From an uncultured Lachnospiraceae bacterium (lineage in GTDB: Bacteria > Bacillota > Clostridia > Lachnospirales > Lachnospiraceae), in assembly GCA_910588285.1 (NCBI GenBank), contig CAJUQB010000007.1, positions 1-49,574 of the forward strand: a stretch of DNA of 49,574 bases. The letters run 5' to 3'. A program made the translations under genes and the position numbers. Every line of letters begins with the position of its first letter. Within the stretch, counting starts at the first letter, position 1. Shown here one piece after another: positions 23,322 to 32,779 of this stretch. The notes below the pieces were generated by a model. It was not told the DNA's origin. It did not search any database and was given only the letters and a program-made list of their open reading frames with translations.

Positions 23322-24284
23322 TTATAAGTCTCCTATACAATGGCAGGCCGCAAAATGCTCCGGTTCGATCTCAACCAGCCCGGGCATTCCGCAGTCGCAG
23401 TCCCTGCAATGCCTGGGGCAGCGTTTTGCAAAGCGGCACTCATCCGGCGGGTCCAGGGGGGAGGAAATCTCTCCGGTCAGCTGGATCCGCTTTTTGCTGC
23501 CGCCCACAACCGGCAGCAATTCTGCGGACAGCAGCGCCTGGGTGTAGGGGTGGCGGGGATTCTCAAACAGCTTTGCAGCCGGAGCCTTCTCCACAATCTG
23601 CCCCAGATACATAACCACAATATCATCCGAAAAGTACTTCACCACCGATAAATCATGGGTAATAAACATATAGGTCAGATTTTTCTTTTCCTGAAGCTCC
23701 TTTAACAGATTCAGGATCTGAGCCTGAATGGATACATCCAGGGCAGATACCGGTTCATCGCACACAATAAATTGAGGATCCATGGCCAATGCCCGGGCGA
23801 TGCCGATTCGCTGTCTCCGCCCGCCGTCCAGCTCATGGGGATAGCTGTTGATCATCCGCTCCGCCAGGCCTACGGTATCCATCAGCTCCAGGACGCGTTC
23901 CTCCATCTGGCTCTTTGTGGCACCCGGCATCAGCTTATTCAGCTTGATGGGTGCAGCAATGCTCTGATAAACCGTATTTCTCGGATTCAGGGAATAATAG
24001 GGGTCCTGGAAAATAAACTGCATGTCCTTGCGGATCCTTTTTAATTGGTGCCGGTTCATCTTGTTGATATCCTGATGGTCGTACAATATCTCCCCGGAGG
24101 TTGGCTCGATCAGGCGGACAATACACCGCCCTGTGGTTGATTTTCCGCACCCGGATTCCCCCACCACACCCAAAGTCCTTCCGCGCTGTATGGAAAACGT
24201 ACAGTCGTCAACCGCATGTACCATGCCGCTGCTTGTTTTAAAATATTTTTTCAGATTTTTCACCTCAAGAATGGGATCACTCAC
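23322..24284 (-). CDS. dppF: Dipeptide/oligopeptide-type ABC transporter ATPase, DppF/OppF family
   Basis: 320-residue cytoplasmic ATPase. Walker A is GESGCGKSTTGR, Walker B is QFIVCDEP, and the signature reads LDGGRRQR in place of LSGGQ, a variant common in clostridial OppF proteins. A cysteine-rich C-terminal region (CRFAKRCPRHCRDC) is typical of the oligo_HPY extension. The likely start is GTG at 24284, 8 bases into the end of dppD, with GAGGAGGTGAG before it; longer readings run into dppD with no site. It pairs with DppD to power the DppBC permease. Confidence 0.9.
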   Translation of the reverse strand: MSDPILEVKNLKKYFKTSSGMVHAVDDCTFSIQRGRTLGVVGESGCGKSTTGRCIVRLIEPTSGEILYDHQDINKMNRHQLKRIRKDMQFIFQDPYYSLNPRNTVYQSIAAPIKLNKLMPGATKSQMEERVLELMDTVGLAERMINSYPHELDGGRRQRIGIARALAMDPQFIVCDEPVSALDVSIQAQILNLLKELQEKKNLTYMFITHDLSVVKYFSDDIVVMYLGQIVEKAPAAKLFENPRHPYTQALLSAELLPVVGGSKKRIQLTGEISSPLDPPDECRFAKRCPRHCRDCDCGMPGLVEIEPEHFAACHCIGDL

Positions 24285-25338
24285 ACGCCTCACCTCCTCT
24301 TTGTAATTCAATATGGAATTGCGGATTGTCGTATGCATCGCATAATACATAATGGGTATCCGAGACATATCTCGGCTTCAGGGGCTTGCTGCAGTCCTTG
24401 GTGGCGTATCTGCATCTTGGCGCAAAGGCACAGCCCTCCGGCAGCTTGGTGGGGTCCGGCATATAGCCTGGAATGGGCTTCAATTTCCCTTCCTTGTGGT
24501 TCATGCTGGGCAGGGAATTAAAAAGTCCCTCAGTATAGGGGTGCATGGGCTGATTGAACACATCCTCCAGCGTCCCATACTCCACAATCTGTCCTGCATA
24601 CATGACTGCAACCGTATCGCAGATGGAGGCAATCACTCCCAGGTCATGGGTAATCATCACCAGCGATGTGCCAAGACGCATTTTCAGGTCATTCATCATG
24701 TCAAGCACCTGGGCCTGTATGGTAACATCCAGAGCAGTGGTAGGCTCATCCGCCAGCAGGCACCTTGGATTACAGGCCAGGGCAATGGCAATCACCACAC
24801 GCTGCTTCATACCGCCGGAAAACTGATGGGGATATTCATCGGCCCGCGCCCCCGGGATTCCCACCATCTCAAGCATCTCCCTGGCTTTTTCAAAGGATTC
24901 TGCCCTTGTCACGTCCTCATGGAGGAAAATACTTTCCGCAATCTGCTCCCCCACAGTCATAACCGGGTTCAGGGAGGTCATGGGATCCTGGAAAATGATA
25001 GAGATATCCTTTCCCCGCACCTTCTCCAGCTCCATGGGGCTCATGCTCCGCACATCCTTTCCATTTACAAGGATTTCGCCATTCTTGATCACCCCAGGAG
25101 GATCTGGAACCAAATTTAAAATGGCCAAAGCTGTCGACGTTTTTCCTGCGCCGGTCTCTCCCACCAGGCCAAGGGTTTCCCCCTTTTTCAGCTGGAAGCT
25201 GATCTGGTTGACTGCCTTCACGGTTTCATTTTCCAGCTCATAGTGGACCACCAGATCCCGGACCTCCAACACATAGTCACTATCCTTCTCCTCGTATCCG
25301 GCTGTTGGAGCAATTTTCTTCTTTTTGGCAAATAACAT
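24277..25338 (-). CDS. dppD: Dipeptide/oligopeptide-type ABC transporter ATPase, DppD/OppD family
   Basis: 353-residue ATPase with Walker A GETGAGKTSTA, signature FSGGMKQRV, Walker B CLLADEPTTALDV and the C-terminal oligo_HPY cysteines (CAFAPRCRYATKDC). Ribosome site GGGGGTG precedes the ATG. It lies 15 bases after dppC and overlaps dppF. In this catabolic setting the transporter may carry a glycoside or aromatic conjugate instead of peptides, because family-5 importers are known for varied substrates (inference). Confidence 0.92.
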   Translation of the reverse strand: MLFAKKKKIAPTAGYEEKDSDYVLEVRDLVVHYELENETVKAVNQISFQLKKGETLGLVGETGAGKTSTALAILNLVPDPPGVIKNGEILVNGKDVRSMSPMELEKVRGKDISIIFQDPMTSLNPVMTVGEQIAESIFLHEDVTRAESFEKAREMLEMVGIPGARADEYPHQFSGGMKQRVVIAIALACNPRCLLADEPTTALDVTIQAQVLDMMNDLKMRLGTSLVMITHDLGVIASICDTVAVMYAGQIVEYGTLEDVFNQPMHPYTEGLFNSLPSMNHKEGKLKPIPGYMPDPTKLPEGCAFAPRCRYATKDCSKPLKPRYVSDTHYVLCDAYDNPQFHIELQRGGEACE

Positions 25339-25353
25339 GGCTCATACACCCCC

Positions 25354-26232
25354 TTATCGCTTCAGCTTTGGGTCAAGGGCATCGCGCAGCCCGTCTCCCA
25401 ATACATTGAATGCCAATACCGTAATCATTATGAACAGCCCCGGGAAGGTTGACACAAAGGGCGCTGTCCGCAAAGCATTTCTCCCGGAGGAGACCAGCGC
25501 GCCCCACTCCGGCATCGGAACTGCTACCCCCAAGCCAATGAAGGAAAGGCTGGCCGACACCAGAATTGCAATACCAATGGTGGCGGAAAAGGTCACAATT
25601 ACCGGTGAAAATGCATTTGGCAGGATCTGGGTAAAAATAATCCTAAGATCTGACATCCCGATTACCTTGGCTGCTTCCACATACTCCTGGCCGCGGATGG
25701 CCAGAATGGAAGCCCTGGTTATCCGAATATAATATTGAATGGAGCAGATGCCCACCGCAAAAATAAGGTTGACGACACTGCCTCCCAGAATGGATACAAT
25801 TACCATCCCCAGCAGCATTGCCGGTATGGAGGAAATAATATCCGTCAAACGCATAATCAGATCATCCACCAGGCCGCCGTAATACCCGGATACCGAGCCA
25901 ATGATCACGCCCACAATGGCCGCCAGAAGGGTAGCCCCAAAGCCAATGGACAGGGAATAGCGGGTTCCGTACAGGGTGCGCAGGAACATATCCCGTCCCA
26001 TATCATCCGTTCCAAAGGGGTGCTTTAGGGAAGGCCCCTGATACCGGTTTGCCAGGTCTGTGGCTGTAACCGCATTGTAGTCAATAAAAAATGAGAGGAT
26101 CAGGATCACCAGCAGCAGAATGATAATGCACAGTCCGAACATGGAGCCTTTGTTTTTGCGCAATCTGTGAAAAATATCGCCAAGCTGGCTGCGTTTGCGA
26201 TACCTCTTTGATACCAATTCCTTTTCCTTCAT
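25354..26232 (-). CDS. dppC: Dipeptide/oligopeptide-type ABC permease, DppC/OppC family
   Basis: 292-residue inner-membrane permease with an N-terminal helix (MFGLCIIILLLVILILSFF), then the BPD_transp_1 domain of about five helices including the EAA-type loop EYVEAAKVIGMSDLRIIFTQI region. The start overlaps the dppB stop by 4 bases (ATGA), showing tight coupling. GGAGGAAAG precedes it. Confidence 0.92.
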   Translation of the reverse strand: MKEKELVSKRYRKRSQLGDIFHRLRKNKGSMFGLCIIILLLVILILSFFIDYNAVTATDLANRYQGPSLKHPFGTDDMGRDMFLRTLYGTRYSLSIGFGATLLAAIVGVIIGSVSGYYGGLVDDLIMRLTDIISSIPAMLLGMVIVSILGGSVVNLIFAVGICSIQYYIRITRASILAIRGQEYVEAAKVIGMSDLRIIFTQILPNAFSPVIVTFSATIGIAILVSASLSFIGLGVAVPMPEWGALVSSGRNALRTAPFVSTFPGLFIMITVLAFNVLGDGLRDALDPKLKR

Positions 26233-27185
26233 GCCGCTTTCCTCCTTGTTTTCCTGGTTCTGATGTACCTGGCCTTAATTCTCGGATCCACAAAGGCGTA
26301 TGCCAGGTCCACAATCAGCTGCATAATCACATAGAGAATGGTCGTCATAATCACGGCGCCGCAGGCAAGCTTCACGTCGCGGGACATAATGGCCTCGGCG
26401 GTGAGCCTCCCTACCCCCGGCCAGGCAAATACGGATTCAATCACCACAGAGCCTGCCAGAGAGGAGCTTAAGTTGCTTCCCAATGTGGTTAAAATGGGAA
26501 TCATGGCATTGCCCAGGGCATGCTTCCAGATCACCCGTTTCTCCGGAACGCCCTTGGAGCGGGCAGTCCGCAGAAAGTCTGCATGGAGGATTTCCAGCAT
26601 TGCCGCCCTGGTCTGCCGCGTAGTTCCTGCCATCATGGTCAGACCATTGCAGACCGCAGGCAGAATATAGCTTAGGAAGCCATCGTTTCCACTGGCCGGA
26701 AACAGCCTCAATTTAAAGGAAAATAAAAACAGCAGCAGCAGACCCAGCCAGAAGGAGGGCATGGACATGCCCACCAAAGTAGCCACTGTAGTCAGGTTAT
26801 CGGTCAGGGTTCCTGCGTGCCGGGCAGCTCTTATCCCCATGGGAATGGCAAGGACTGCTGCCACAAACAAGGAAGAAACTGCCAGCAGCAGCGTATTGGG
26901 CAGACGGTCCAGGTACATCCGCAGAATATTTTCTCCGGAGATATCCGATTTGCCCAGATCCCCCTGGACAAATTGAAGCATGTATTTTGCATAGCGATAC
27001 ACCATGGGTTTATCCAGGTCATACTGCGCATAAATCTCTTCCACCATTTCCGGCGTGGCGTCGCTTGGGATCATACTGTCCACCACGGTTCCCGGCGTCA
27101 GATCCATCAGCGCAAAAATCAGAAATGATACACATAGAATCACCGGTATCAGGTAGAGTAATCGTTTGATAATATAACGTATCAT
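26229..27185 (-). CDS. dppB: Dipeptide/oligopeptide-type ABC permease, DppB/OppB family
   Basis: 318-residue membrane permease. N-terminal helix LLYLIPVILCVSFLIFALMDLTPG is the classical DppB start, followed by the six-helix BPD_transp_1 core and the EAA loop (ADFLRTARSKGVPEKRVIWKH region). It follows the binding-protein gene after 123 bases that hold a hairpin. It forms the membrane channel with DppC. Confidence 0.92.
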   Translation of the reverse strand: MIRYIIKRLLYLIPVILCVSFLIFALMDLTPGTVVDSMIPSDATPEMVEEIYAQYDLDKPMVYRYAKYMLQFVQGDLGKSDISGENILRMYLDRLPNTLLLAVSSLFVAAVLAIPMGIRAARHAGTLTDNLTTVATLVGMSMPSFWLGLLLLFLFSFKLRLFPASGNDGFLSYILPAVCNGLTMMAGTTRQTRAAMLEILHADFLRTARSKGVPEKRVIWKHALGNAMIPILTTLGSNLSSSLAGSVVIESVFAWPGVGRLTAEAIMSRDVKLACGAVIMTTILYVIMQLIVDLAYAFVDPRIKARYIRTRKTRRKAA

Positions 27186-27260
27186 ACCTAGCCCCCTTTA
27201 CTTACGGAATATAGTTAAGAAGGGGCAAAAATCGGTATCAACCGACAGCCCCCTCTGTCT

Positions 27261-27286
27261 GGAGCTGCCGGCTCTGCGGAAGCTCC
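27261..27286 (-). promoter_or_regulatory. Intercistronic hairpin between dppA and dppB
   Basis: GGAGCT-x-CCG pairs with CGG-x-AGCTCC (27261-27286), a 9-bp stem with one mismatch. There is no T-run on the minus strand, so it is better explained as an RNA-stabilising or processing stem that lets the binding protein be made in excess, as is common in binding-protein transporters. Confidence 0.5.
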
Positions 27287-27308
27287 TTTCTCGTCTCTCT
27301 TACAAATT

Positions 27309-28967
27309 TTATTCAACCGTCTTGTACATATATCTGAGGTCATGGCCTGCATCGTTGGACAGCACAAGGCCTCCTACCTGCTTGTCCGCTGCAATGGCCT
27401 GCAGCACATAGAACAGATTTATATAAGGAATATCCTTTGCCACCAGCTCCTGGATGCTGTAATAGTACTCCTGCAGCTTGGCCTGATCCGTCTCAGTGGA
27501 TGCCTTCTCCAGGATTGCCACCACTTCGGGATTGTCATAGCTTGTGCGGTTCTGCATTGCCTGGGGGGCAAAGATGCCATAGGTAGCAGAATAGGGTTCA
27601 AAGCCAAAGGCTCCCACAAAGCAATACATCTGATAATCCGTACTTCCGTATACGCAGGAGGACATCAGGCTGGCCGGGTCTGTCTGCTTGATCTTCACCT
27701 TGATGCCGATTTCAGCCAGCTGCTGCTGGATCACCGCAGAGGCATTGATACAGGTGGGGATTGCAGTAACCAGCTCAATCTCCTCCCCATTGTAGGGAGA
27801 GTCTGCCAGGTATTCCTTGGCCTTTTCCAGGTCATAGGGAATGATGGGAATATCCGCATTGCGGTAAGGCTCGCCGGATCCCCAGAAGGTTCCCGTTGTC
27901 TCGGCCTCCGCATATGCGCCGTTTGCCCCAATGCCGATATCCTCACGGTTCAGTGCGGAAGCAACTGCCATACGGAAATTGAGATCTCCGCAGACCGGGT
28001 CATTCATATTGAATCCGATATCTGTGCAGTTGTTGGCTTTGTACTTAAACAGGTTAAAGTTCTCCGTGTCCTCTTCGATCAGAGGGAGATCCTGCTCACT
28101 GAGGTTAAAGCAGATATCTGCTTCCCCATTCTGAAGCATCATCAGACGTGTGCTCATCTCCGGAATATACCGCAGCGTCATGGTCTTGGTGGGCGGAAGC
28201 TCTCCCCAGTAGGTATCATTCCGCTCCAGCTTCACATAATCGTTAGATGCAAACTCTGTGATTACATAGGTGCCGGTTCCGACCCAGACTCCCTTGTCCG
28301 GATCGCTCTCCACTGCGCTTTTGCACATAATCCCCGCATAGGTCTGGCTGGCATCAAATAAGATCTGGGGCCTTGGGGCATTCAATTCCAGCTTCACGGT
28401 GGTCTCATCCAGCGCCTCGCAGGATACCACTGCAGACCATTGCCCGCCGGCCACAGAGCCCGGATTCTCCAGAGCCTTCTGAATGGTATATTCCACATCA
28501 TAAGCAGTCAGAGGCTCGCCGTTGCTGAAGGTTACGCCATCCCGCAGGTGGAAGGTAATGGTCTTCCAGTCCTCCGTATCCCAGGAGGTGGCAAGGCAGG
28601 ACAGGTAACCGCCTTCCCCGTCCCAGGTAACCAGCGTGTCATACACCATTTTATACACCCAGCCGGTTGCGCTGCCCGGGCCGCCGGCGCCAATGGGATT
28701 GATTGCAGCAATCTGGGTATTGTCAATGATAACCTCCATATTCTCCGCATAATTTCCTCCCTCTTCCGGCTTGTTCCCAACCTCCTGAGTCGTCCCAGTA
28801 TCTTCTGGTTCCGGCTTGTCCTGTTCCGTGTCCTCTGTACCGGAATTTTGCTCCGTCTGATTTCCCTCAGGCTTTGGCTCCCCCGGATCCCCGCCGCATC
28901 CGGCCAGGGAAGCAGCAAGCATTGTTCCCACAAGCATACAGCATAAAAATTGTCTCATCTTTTTCAT
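27309..28967 (-). CDS. dppA: Family-5 substrate-binding lipoprotein of the dpp operon
   Basis: About 552-residue exported lipoprotein: signal peptide with lipobox SLAGC, a Glu/Pro/Thr-rich linker, then an SBP_bac_5 fold (YDVEYTIQKALENPG, LRYIPEMSTRLMMLQNGEADI, FRMAVASALNRE). Binds the substrate outside the cell and hands it to DppBC. The ATG at 28967 is chosen because AAGGAGAAGG lies upstream; the longer reading from 29009 has no site. It is the first gene of the operon, with a promoter carrying the shared 27-bp box. Confidence 0.9.
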   Translation of the reverse strand: MKKMRQFLCCMLVGTMLAASLAGCGGDPGEPKPEGNQTEQNSGTEDTEQDKPEPEDTGTTQEVGNKPEEGGNYAENMEVIIDNTQIAAINPIGAGGPGSATGWVYKMVYDTLVTWDGEGGYLSCLATSWDTEDWKTITFHLRDGVTFSNGEPLTAYDVEYTIQKALENPGSVAGGQWSAVVSCEALDETTVKLELNAPRPQILFDASQTYAGIMCKSAVESDPDKGVWVGTGTYVITEFASNDYVKLERNDTYWGELPPTKTMTLRYIPEMSTRLMMLQNGEADICFNLSEQDLPLIEEDTENFNLFKYKANNCTDIGFNMNDPVCGDLNFRMAVASALNREDIGIGANGAYAEAETTGTFWGSGEPYRNADIPIIPYDLEKAKEYLADSPYNGEEIELVTAIPTCINASAVIQQQLAEIGIKVKIKQTDPASLMSSCVYGSTDYQMYCFVGAFGFEPYSATYGIFAPQAMQNRTSYDNPEVVAILEKASTETDQAKLQEYYYSIQELVAKDIPYINLFYVLQAIAADKQVGGLVLSNDAGHDLRYMYKTVE

Positions 28968-29048
28968 TTTTCCTTCTCCTTTTCTTGTAGATTTTTGTGC
29001 GATATGCACATTTTTTGTGGATGTATCTATGTTTTTTTAGATATTTAT

Positions 29049-29097
29049 AGTATAGAATACTTACCATATACCGTAAAGAAACATTATGGGAACACTG
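29049..29097 (-). promoter_or_regulatory. dpp operon promoter with shared 27-bp box
   Basis: Minus strand -35 TTTACG (29072-29077) and -10 TATACT (29049-29054), spacing 17. The stretch 29071-29097, covering the -35 and about 20 bases upstream, matches the promoter at 38151-38177 in 24 of 27 positions. That location fits an activator site. The predicted leader is about 75 bases. Confidence 0.75.
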
Positions 29098-29160
29098 CCG
29101 AATCATTTTCCAAACAATATTTCCCCTGTATGTATCTATTTTGATACGCCTTGGCCCCGG

Positions 29161-29197
29161 ATTGTTTCTTTACAGCCCAAGGCAGCCATTATAAGAT
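29161..29197 (+). promoter_or_regulatory. Promoter of the MmgE/PrpD gene at 29232
   Basis: -35 TTTACA (29169-29174) and -10 TAAGAT (29192-29197), spacing 17. The segment ATTGTTTCTTTACAG (29161-29175) matches the core of the 27-bp box in the divergent dpp promoter at 13 of 15 positions, so both may answer to one regulator. Confidence 0.6.
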
Positions 29198-29231
29198 GAA
29201 ACTATGAAACAATACTAGGAGGTAAGGTAAT

Positions 29232-30629
29232 ATGACCCATGTAACAGATGCTCTGTGCAGCTTTGCACTGAATACTAATTTCGGGGATATTCCGGAAGAT
29301 GTCATCCATGAAATGAAACGTATTTTGATCGACGGCCTTGGAAATGCCGTCGGCGGAATCGCTTCGGACAAGGGAAAAATCGGCTTAAGCTTTGCCGGCA
29401 AGGTAGGAGGGACGCCGGAGGCAACGGTTCTTGGCGTCGGCGGGAAAATCTCCGCCCCCATGGCCGCTTTTGTGAATTCCGAGCTGCTGAACGGCCTGGA
29501 CTATGATCCCATTCCCCATATTCCCCCCATTTTGATCCCCTCTGTCCTGGCCGTGGCAGAGGCAGAGCGGGCAGACGGCAAATCCTTTCTGACTGCCCTG
29601 ACCATTGGCCATGATGTGGCAGCCCGGCTGAACGGTGTCCTGGGCTCCGTCATGATGAGCTCCATCGCAAAATACGGCAAAACGCCGGACGTATTCGGAA
29701 ACAGCAATGAAAATATGCTTGGCGCAGCCATTGGGAACGCCCTCCTCATGAAGCTGGATCACGCCAGGATGGCCCAAGCCCTGGGCATTTCTGCCTATTT
29801 CTGCCCCTTGCCGGTCTGCCGGGACTGGGAGAGCACCCTTCCGAAGACCATGATCAAGTACGCCCCGGTTTCCTGGTGCGCCCAGGGCGCCGTACAGGCG
29901 GCCATGATTGCAAGGGAGGGCTATACCGGAAACGCCTACACCCTTGACAGCGAGTATGGCTTCCCTGTAATCTACTGCCGTGAAAATGTGTGGGATCCGG
30001 ACAAGGTGATTGAGGGCCTGGGTGAGAAGTGGGCTGTCCGCAACACCATGTTCAAGCCTTATCCCTGCTGCCGGTTCCTCCACGCCAGCCTGGATGTGTT
30101 CTACCGCTTGAAGGCTGCCCATGGCTTCTCTCCGGAAAGCATCACGGCTGTCCGCTGCCACACCGGCGCCTTTGTGGCCCACCCTGACCAATACGCGGTT
30201 TCCAACCAGATCGACGCCCAGTTCTCCGGCCCCTACAACATTGCCCTGGCTGCCTTCGGCTATACGCCGGGCCCCCAATGGCAGGATAAGCGCTGTCTCA
30301 CGGATCCCACGGTTCATGATTTTATGCAGAAGGTCACCATGCATGTGGCCCCGGAATACAGCGAATTGAAGAAAACAGAGCCCGGCTCCTTCTACGCCCG
30401 GGTGGAAATCGACTTAAAGGACGGGACAACCCTTGTGGATTCCACCGACTACCCAAGGGGCTCCAACACCGGCGCCACCCGCATCTCCACCCAGGAGCTG
30501 GCAGACCGCTTCCGGATATGCGCCGGCGTCATCCTTCCGGACCACAAGATAGAAAAAGCGCTGGATATTATCCAGCATCTGGAGGACTATGACAGCCTGG
30601 ATCCATTGATGGAGGCTCTTACCCTTTGA
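29232..30629 (+). CDS. MmgE/PrpD-family protein, copy 1
   Basis: 465-residue protein of the MmgE/PrpD fold, whose characterised members include 2-methylcitrate dehydratase, cis-aconitate decarboxylase and iminodisuccinate epimerase. Typical blocks are LIDGLGNAVGG, ALTIGHDVAARLNGVLG, FKPYPCCRFLHASLD and AVRCHTGAF. The histidine and lysine of the FKPYP region suit the family active site. The exact substrate cannot be told from sequence. Start follows AGGAGGTAAGG. It is transcribed alone, divergent from the dpp operon. A second, divergent PrpD copy lies at 34133-35560. Confidence 0.85.
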   Translation: MTHVTDALCSFALNTNFGDIPEDVIHEMKRILIDGLGNAVGGIASDKGKIGLSFAGKVGGTPEATVLGVGGKISAPMAAFVNSELLNGLDYDPIPHIPPILIPSVLAVAEAERADGKSFLTALTIGHDVAARLNGVLGSVMMSSIAKYGKTPDVFGNSNENMLGAAIGNALLMKLDHARMAQALGISAYFCPLPVCRDWESTLPKTMIKYAPVSWCAQGAVQAAMIAREGYTGNAYTLDSEYGFPVIYCRENVWDPDKVIEGLGEKWAVRNTMFKPYPCCRFLHASLDVFYRLKAAHGFSPESITAVRCHTGAFVAHPDQYAVSNQIDAQFSGPYNIALAAFGYTPGPQWQDKRCLTDPTVHDFMQKVTMHVAPEYSELKKTEPGSFYARVEIDLKDGTTLVDSTDYPRGSNTGATRISTQELADRFRICAGVILPDHKIEKALDIIQHLEDYDSLDPLMEALTL

Positions 30630-30737
30630 GAAGGATAAAAAAGAATCCTGCTTTGCGGGATTCTCCGCCTGCAGCGGCAGAAATCCAGGCCCTGGATATT
30701 CTGGATTATATCTTCTTCGAACCGGAGAGTAGATGAC

Positions 30738-30778
30738 AAAAAATAGGGCATATAGATTTTCAGTTTCTATATGCCCTA
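30738..30778 (-). terminator. Terminator after the Fic remnant
   Basis: A perfect 12-bp stem (30744-30755 with 30767-30778) is followed on the minus strand by TTTTTTGTC. It ends the minus-strand transcript of the AlbA_2/Fic region and faces the end of the PrpD gene. Confidence 0.8.
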
Positions 30779-30809
30779 ACGCTATTATTATAATTCTCCA
30801 AAGAGGGTT

Positions 30810-31043
30810 TTATGGCTGGATATCGAACATGGACATCAGTTTTCTAAAGGTATCTTGTCCATCCAGACAGGTGTCTGTCAGGTAGCCTTTTTCCCGTTCC
30901 CATTCAGAGAGCCCCCTGTAATAATACATTTTTTTGCCATCCTCAATAATAAACGGAATAAGCCCGAAACGCAGGCATTCTTTTAATGCAATCAGCCTGC
31001 CGACTCTGCCGTTGCCATCAGGAAATGGCATGATGCGAAACAA
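30810..31043 (-). pseudogene. Fic/DOC-family fragment without the catalytic histidine
   Basis: The 77-residue reading begins at the Fic motif: FRIMPFPDGNGRVGRLIALK, where the family has HPFxxGNGRxxR, so the catalytic histidine is replaced by methionine and everything before it is gone. The intact C-terminal part follows (CLRFGLIPFIIED). It starts 3 bases after the end of the AlbA_2 gene with no ribosome site, so it is a remnant. An AMPylation role is not possible for this piece alone. Confidence 0.75.
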
Positions 31044-31046
31044 AAA

Positions 31047-32387
31047 TTATTCGTAAATTTCCCAATATCCATATCGTTTACCACCCTTGCGCTCAATTGT
31101 ACCTTTGCTCTTTAATATCTCCAATCCTCTCTGGATTGTCCGCCTATTAACAGATAACTGCCTGGCCATTTCAGTAGTAGTAATAGATGCATTCTCTTTA
31201 AGCAAACCTAATATTTTTACTTCTATTGAGACATCCTTTGTGACATCTTTTGTGACATTTAGGGCTTTGGCATCTGATACTTTGGCACTTTGAAAAGCAG
31301 AAAATTTCACCATAATATCTTCACCATGAACAATATACTCCGGATCGTCCGCTCCAAGACTTTTGCAGGCATCCCGAATCTTCTGAATGCCGCGTCCCCA
31401 GCTTTCAATATATCCTGCACGATAGAATACTCTTGCTATATCCGGGTTATATGGTTTTGACACATGAGTGCTTAAAAGTGTCTCAACTGTCCACCCAAAA
31501 GGCAGCATACTACAATTGCTGATATACATGGCATCATCTTCTATTCGTATCTGAACCGGGACATTGTCAGCCCAATTACAATGAATCAAGGCGTTAAAAA
31601 CAGCTTCCCTTACAGCATCGCGAGCAAAAGGATATGTTTCCACTCTTGTTTCTTTATAATATGAAATTACTGCTTTCAAATATTTTAAATAAATCAGGTC
31701 TATTACTCTGTCTGCCAAAATAAGCAAAGAACCATGTACCTCATCCTGATATAATAACTCACTGCCTTCAAATTTACCAATTTTCACATAGCATCCGCCA
31801 ATAACTTTTTCCGGTTTACGGTAAAAGCACAATGCCCCTGCACGTTTAAGCTTTCCATCTACTATTAAATCCAGTTTTTCCAGCAACTCGACATTCGCAA
31901 TATCCAAATCTTCTTTTGTCATCCGCCCACTTCGCAAAGCCTCTCTTCTAAAAATGTCGAAGCTCTCCTGATCCAAATCATCTACTCCAATATTAGATAT
32001 CGTCGCTGCATCCCATTTTAACCATGTCTTTGCCATTAAGAAATTCGTCAACGCATTTCCCCTAAGCAACTGTTTTGTGCTGCCGCTTCTATAATGGTAT
32101 TCCCCATCATAATTTACGGGAAACGACCACGGACTAACAACTATCTCAATATAATTCAGTCCACCTTCAGTAAGCAGATTCACATCCGCCATAATACCCA
32201 ATTTGTTTTGAATTTTATTGGGAATGTCTTCTAACAGCTTTTTTGAATTACGAACCCCAATTATCGTCCCATCATCTCGTGTTCCAATATAAATTTTGCC
32301 GCCCTGTGCGTTTGCAAATCCACATATCCATTTAAGATATTCGTCACGCCACGACTCTTTCCATTCAATATTTTGACTCTCTGTCAT
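31047..32387 (-). CDS. AlbA_2 (Schlafen-type) ATP-binding transcriptional regulator
   Basis: 446-residue protein. Residues 1-120 are the AlbA_2/divergent AAA-4 domain (NIEWKESWRDEYLKWICGFANAQGG region), then a HATPase_c_4-like domain (FPFARDAVREAVFNALIHCNW, GWGRGIQKI) and a C-terminal winged helix (SVNRRTIQRGLEILKSKGTIERKG). Such proteins act as regulators or in phage and mobile-element biology. The ATG at 32387 is chosen with GGAGG 8 bases upstream. It is richer in A+T than the metabolic genes and lies among decayed genes, which points to horizontal arrival. Confidence 0.88.
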   Translation of the reverse strand: MTESQNIEWKESWRDEYLKWICGFANAQGGKIYIGTRDDGTIIGVRNSKKLLEDIPNKIQNKLGIMADVNLLTEGGLNYIEIVVSPWSFPVNYDGEYHYRSGSTKQLLRGNALTNFLMAKTWLKWDAATISNIGVDDLDQESFDIFRREALRSGRMTKEDLDIANVELLEKLDLIVDGKLKRAGALCFYRKPEKVIGGCYVKIGKFEGSELLYQDEVHGSLLILADRVIDLIYLKYLKAVISYYKETRVETYPFARDAVREAVFNALIHCNWADNVPVQIRIEDDAMYISNCSMLPFGWTVETLLSTHVSKPYNPDIARVFYRAGYIESWGRGIQKIRDACKSLGADDPEYIVHGEDIMVKFSAFQSAKVSDAKALNVTKDVTKDVSIEVKILGLLKENASITTTEMARQLSVNRRTIQRGLEILKSKGTIERKGGKRYGYWEIYE

Positions 32388-32497
32388 TTTGTGAGCCTCC
32401 ACCTCTGTTTGCATCTCAAATCCAAATATACTTATAATAGCCTTTTGTGCTTTTATCACTGTATTATATTATCATCATACGCATTCCTGCAAACTTA

Positions 32498-32768
32498 TCA
32501 TTGCTTAGGCTTGGCAATTAATGCAATTAATATAATCAACTGTAAAATAGGATAACCAATATAATTAACCCAGGGATTGAAAATAATTGGTATAATATAG
32601 CCAATAGCGCCTAAAATTCCACCGAATAGTGCAAGCAATAAGAATGCTAATACCTTCATTTTCTTATTCTCAAATGTATTCATAAAAGGCACACATAATG
32701 TAATAAGCCATGCAAATGCACCACCAGACAAAATTTGAACAATAGGACATTGTTTTCGGTTTTTTCAT
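32498..32768 (-). pseudogene. Small membrane protein, probably frameshifted near its start
   Basis: The open frame from 32731 (a TTG) encodes two or three hydrophobic helices (VLAFLLLALFGGILGAIGYIIP, then LQLIILIALIA). Upstream in the same frame the text continues KNRKQCPIVQILSGGAFAW, but no start exists there; an ATG at 32768 lies one base out of frame across a run of six A. One A fewer would restore an intact protein of about 90 residues. Either a real frameshift or a sequencing error in the A-run. The function is unknown. Confidence 0.5.
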
Positions 32769-32779
32769 AAGAAGTTATA

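Noticed and set aside
32498..32731. Intact TTG-started membrane gene
   Set aside because: No ribosome site precedes the TTG and recognisable protein text continues upstream in frame without a start, so a frameshift near 32765 fits better.
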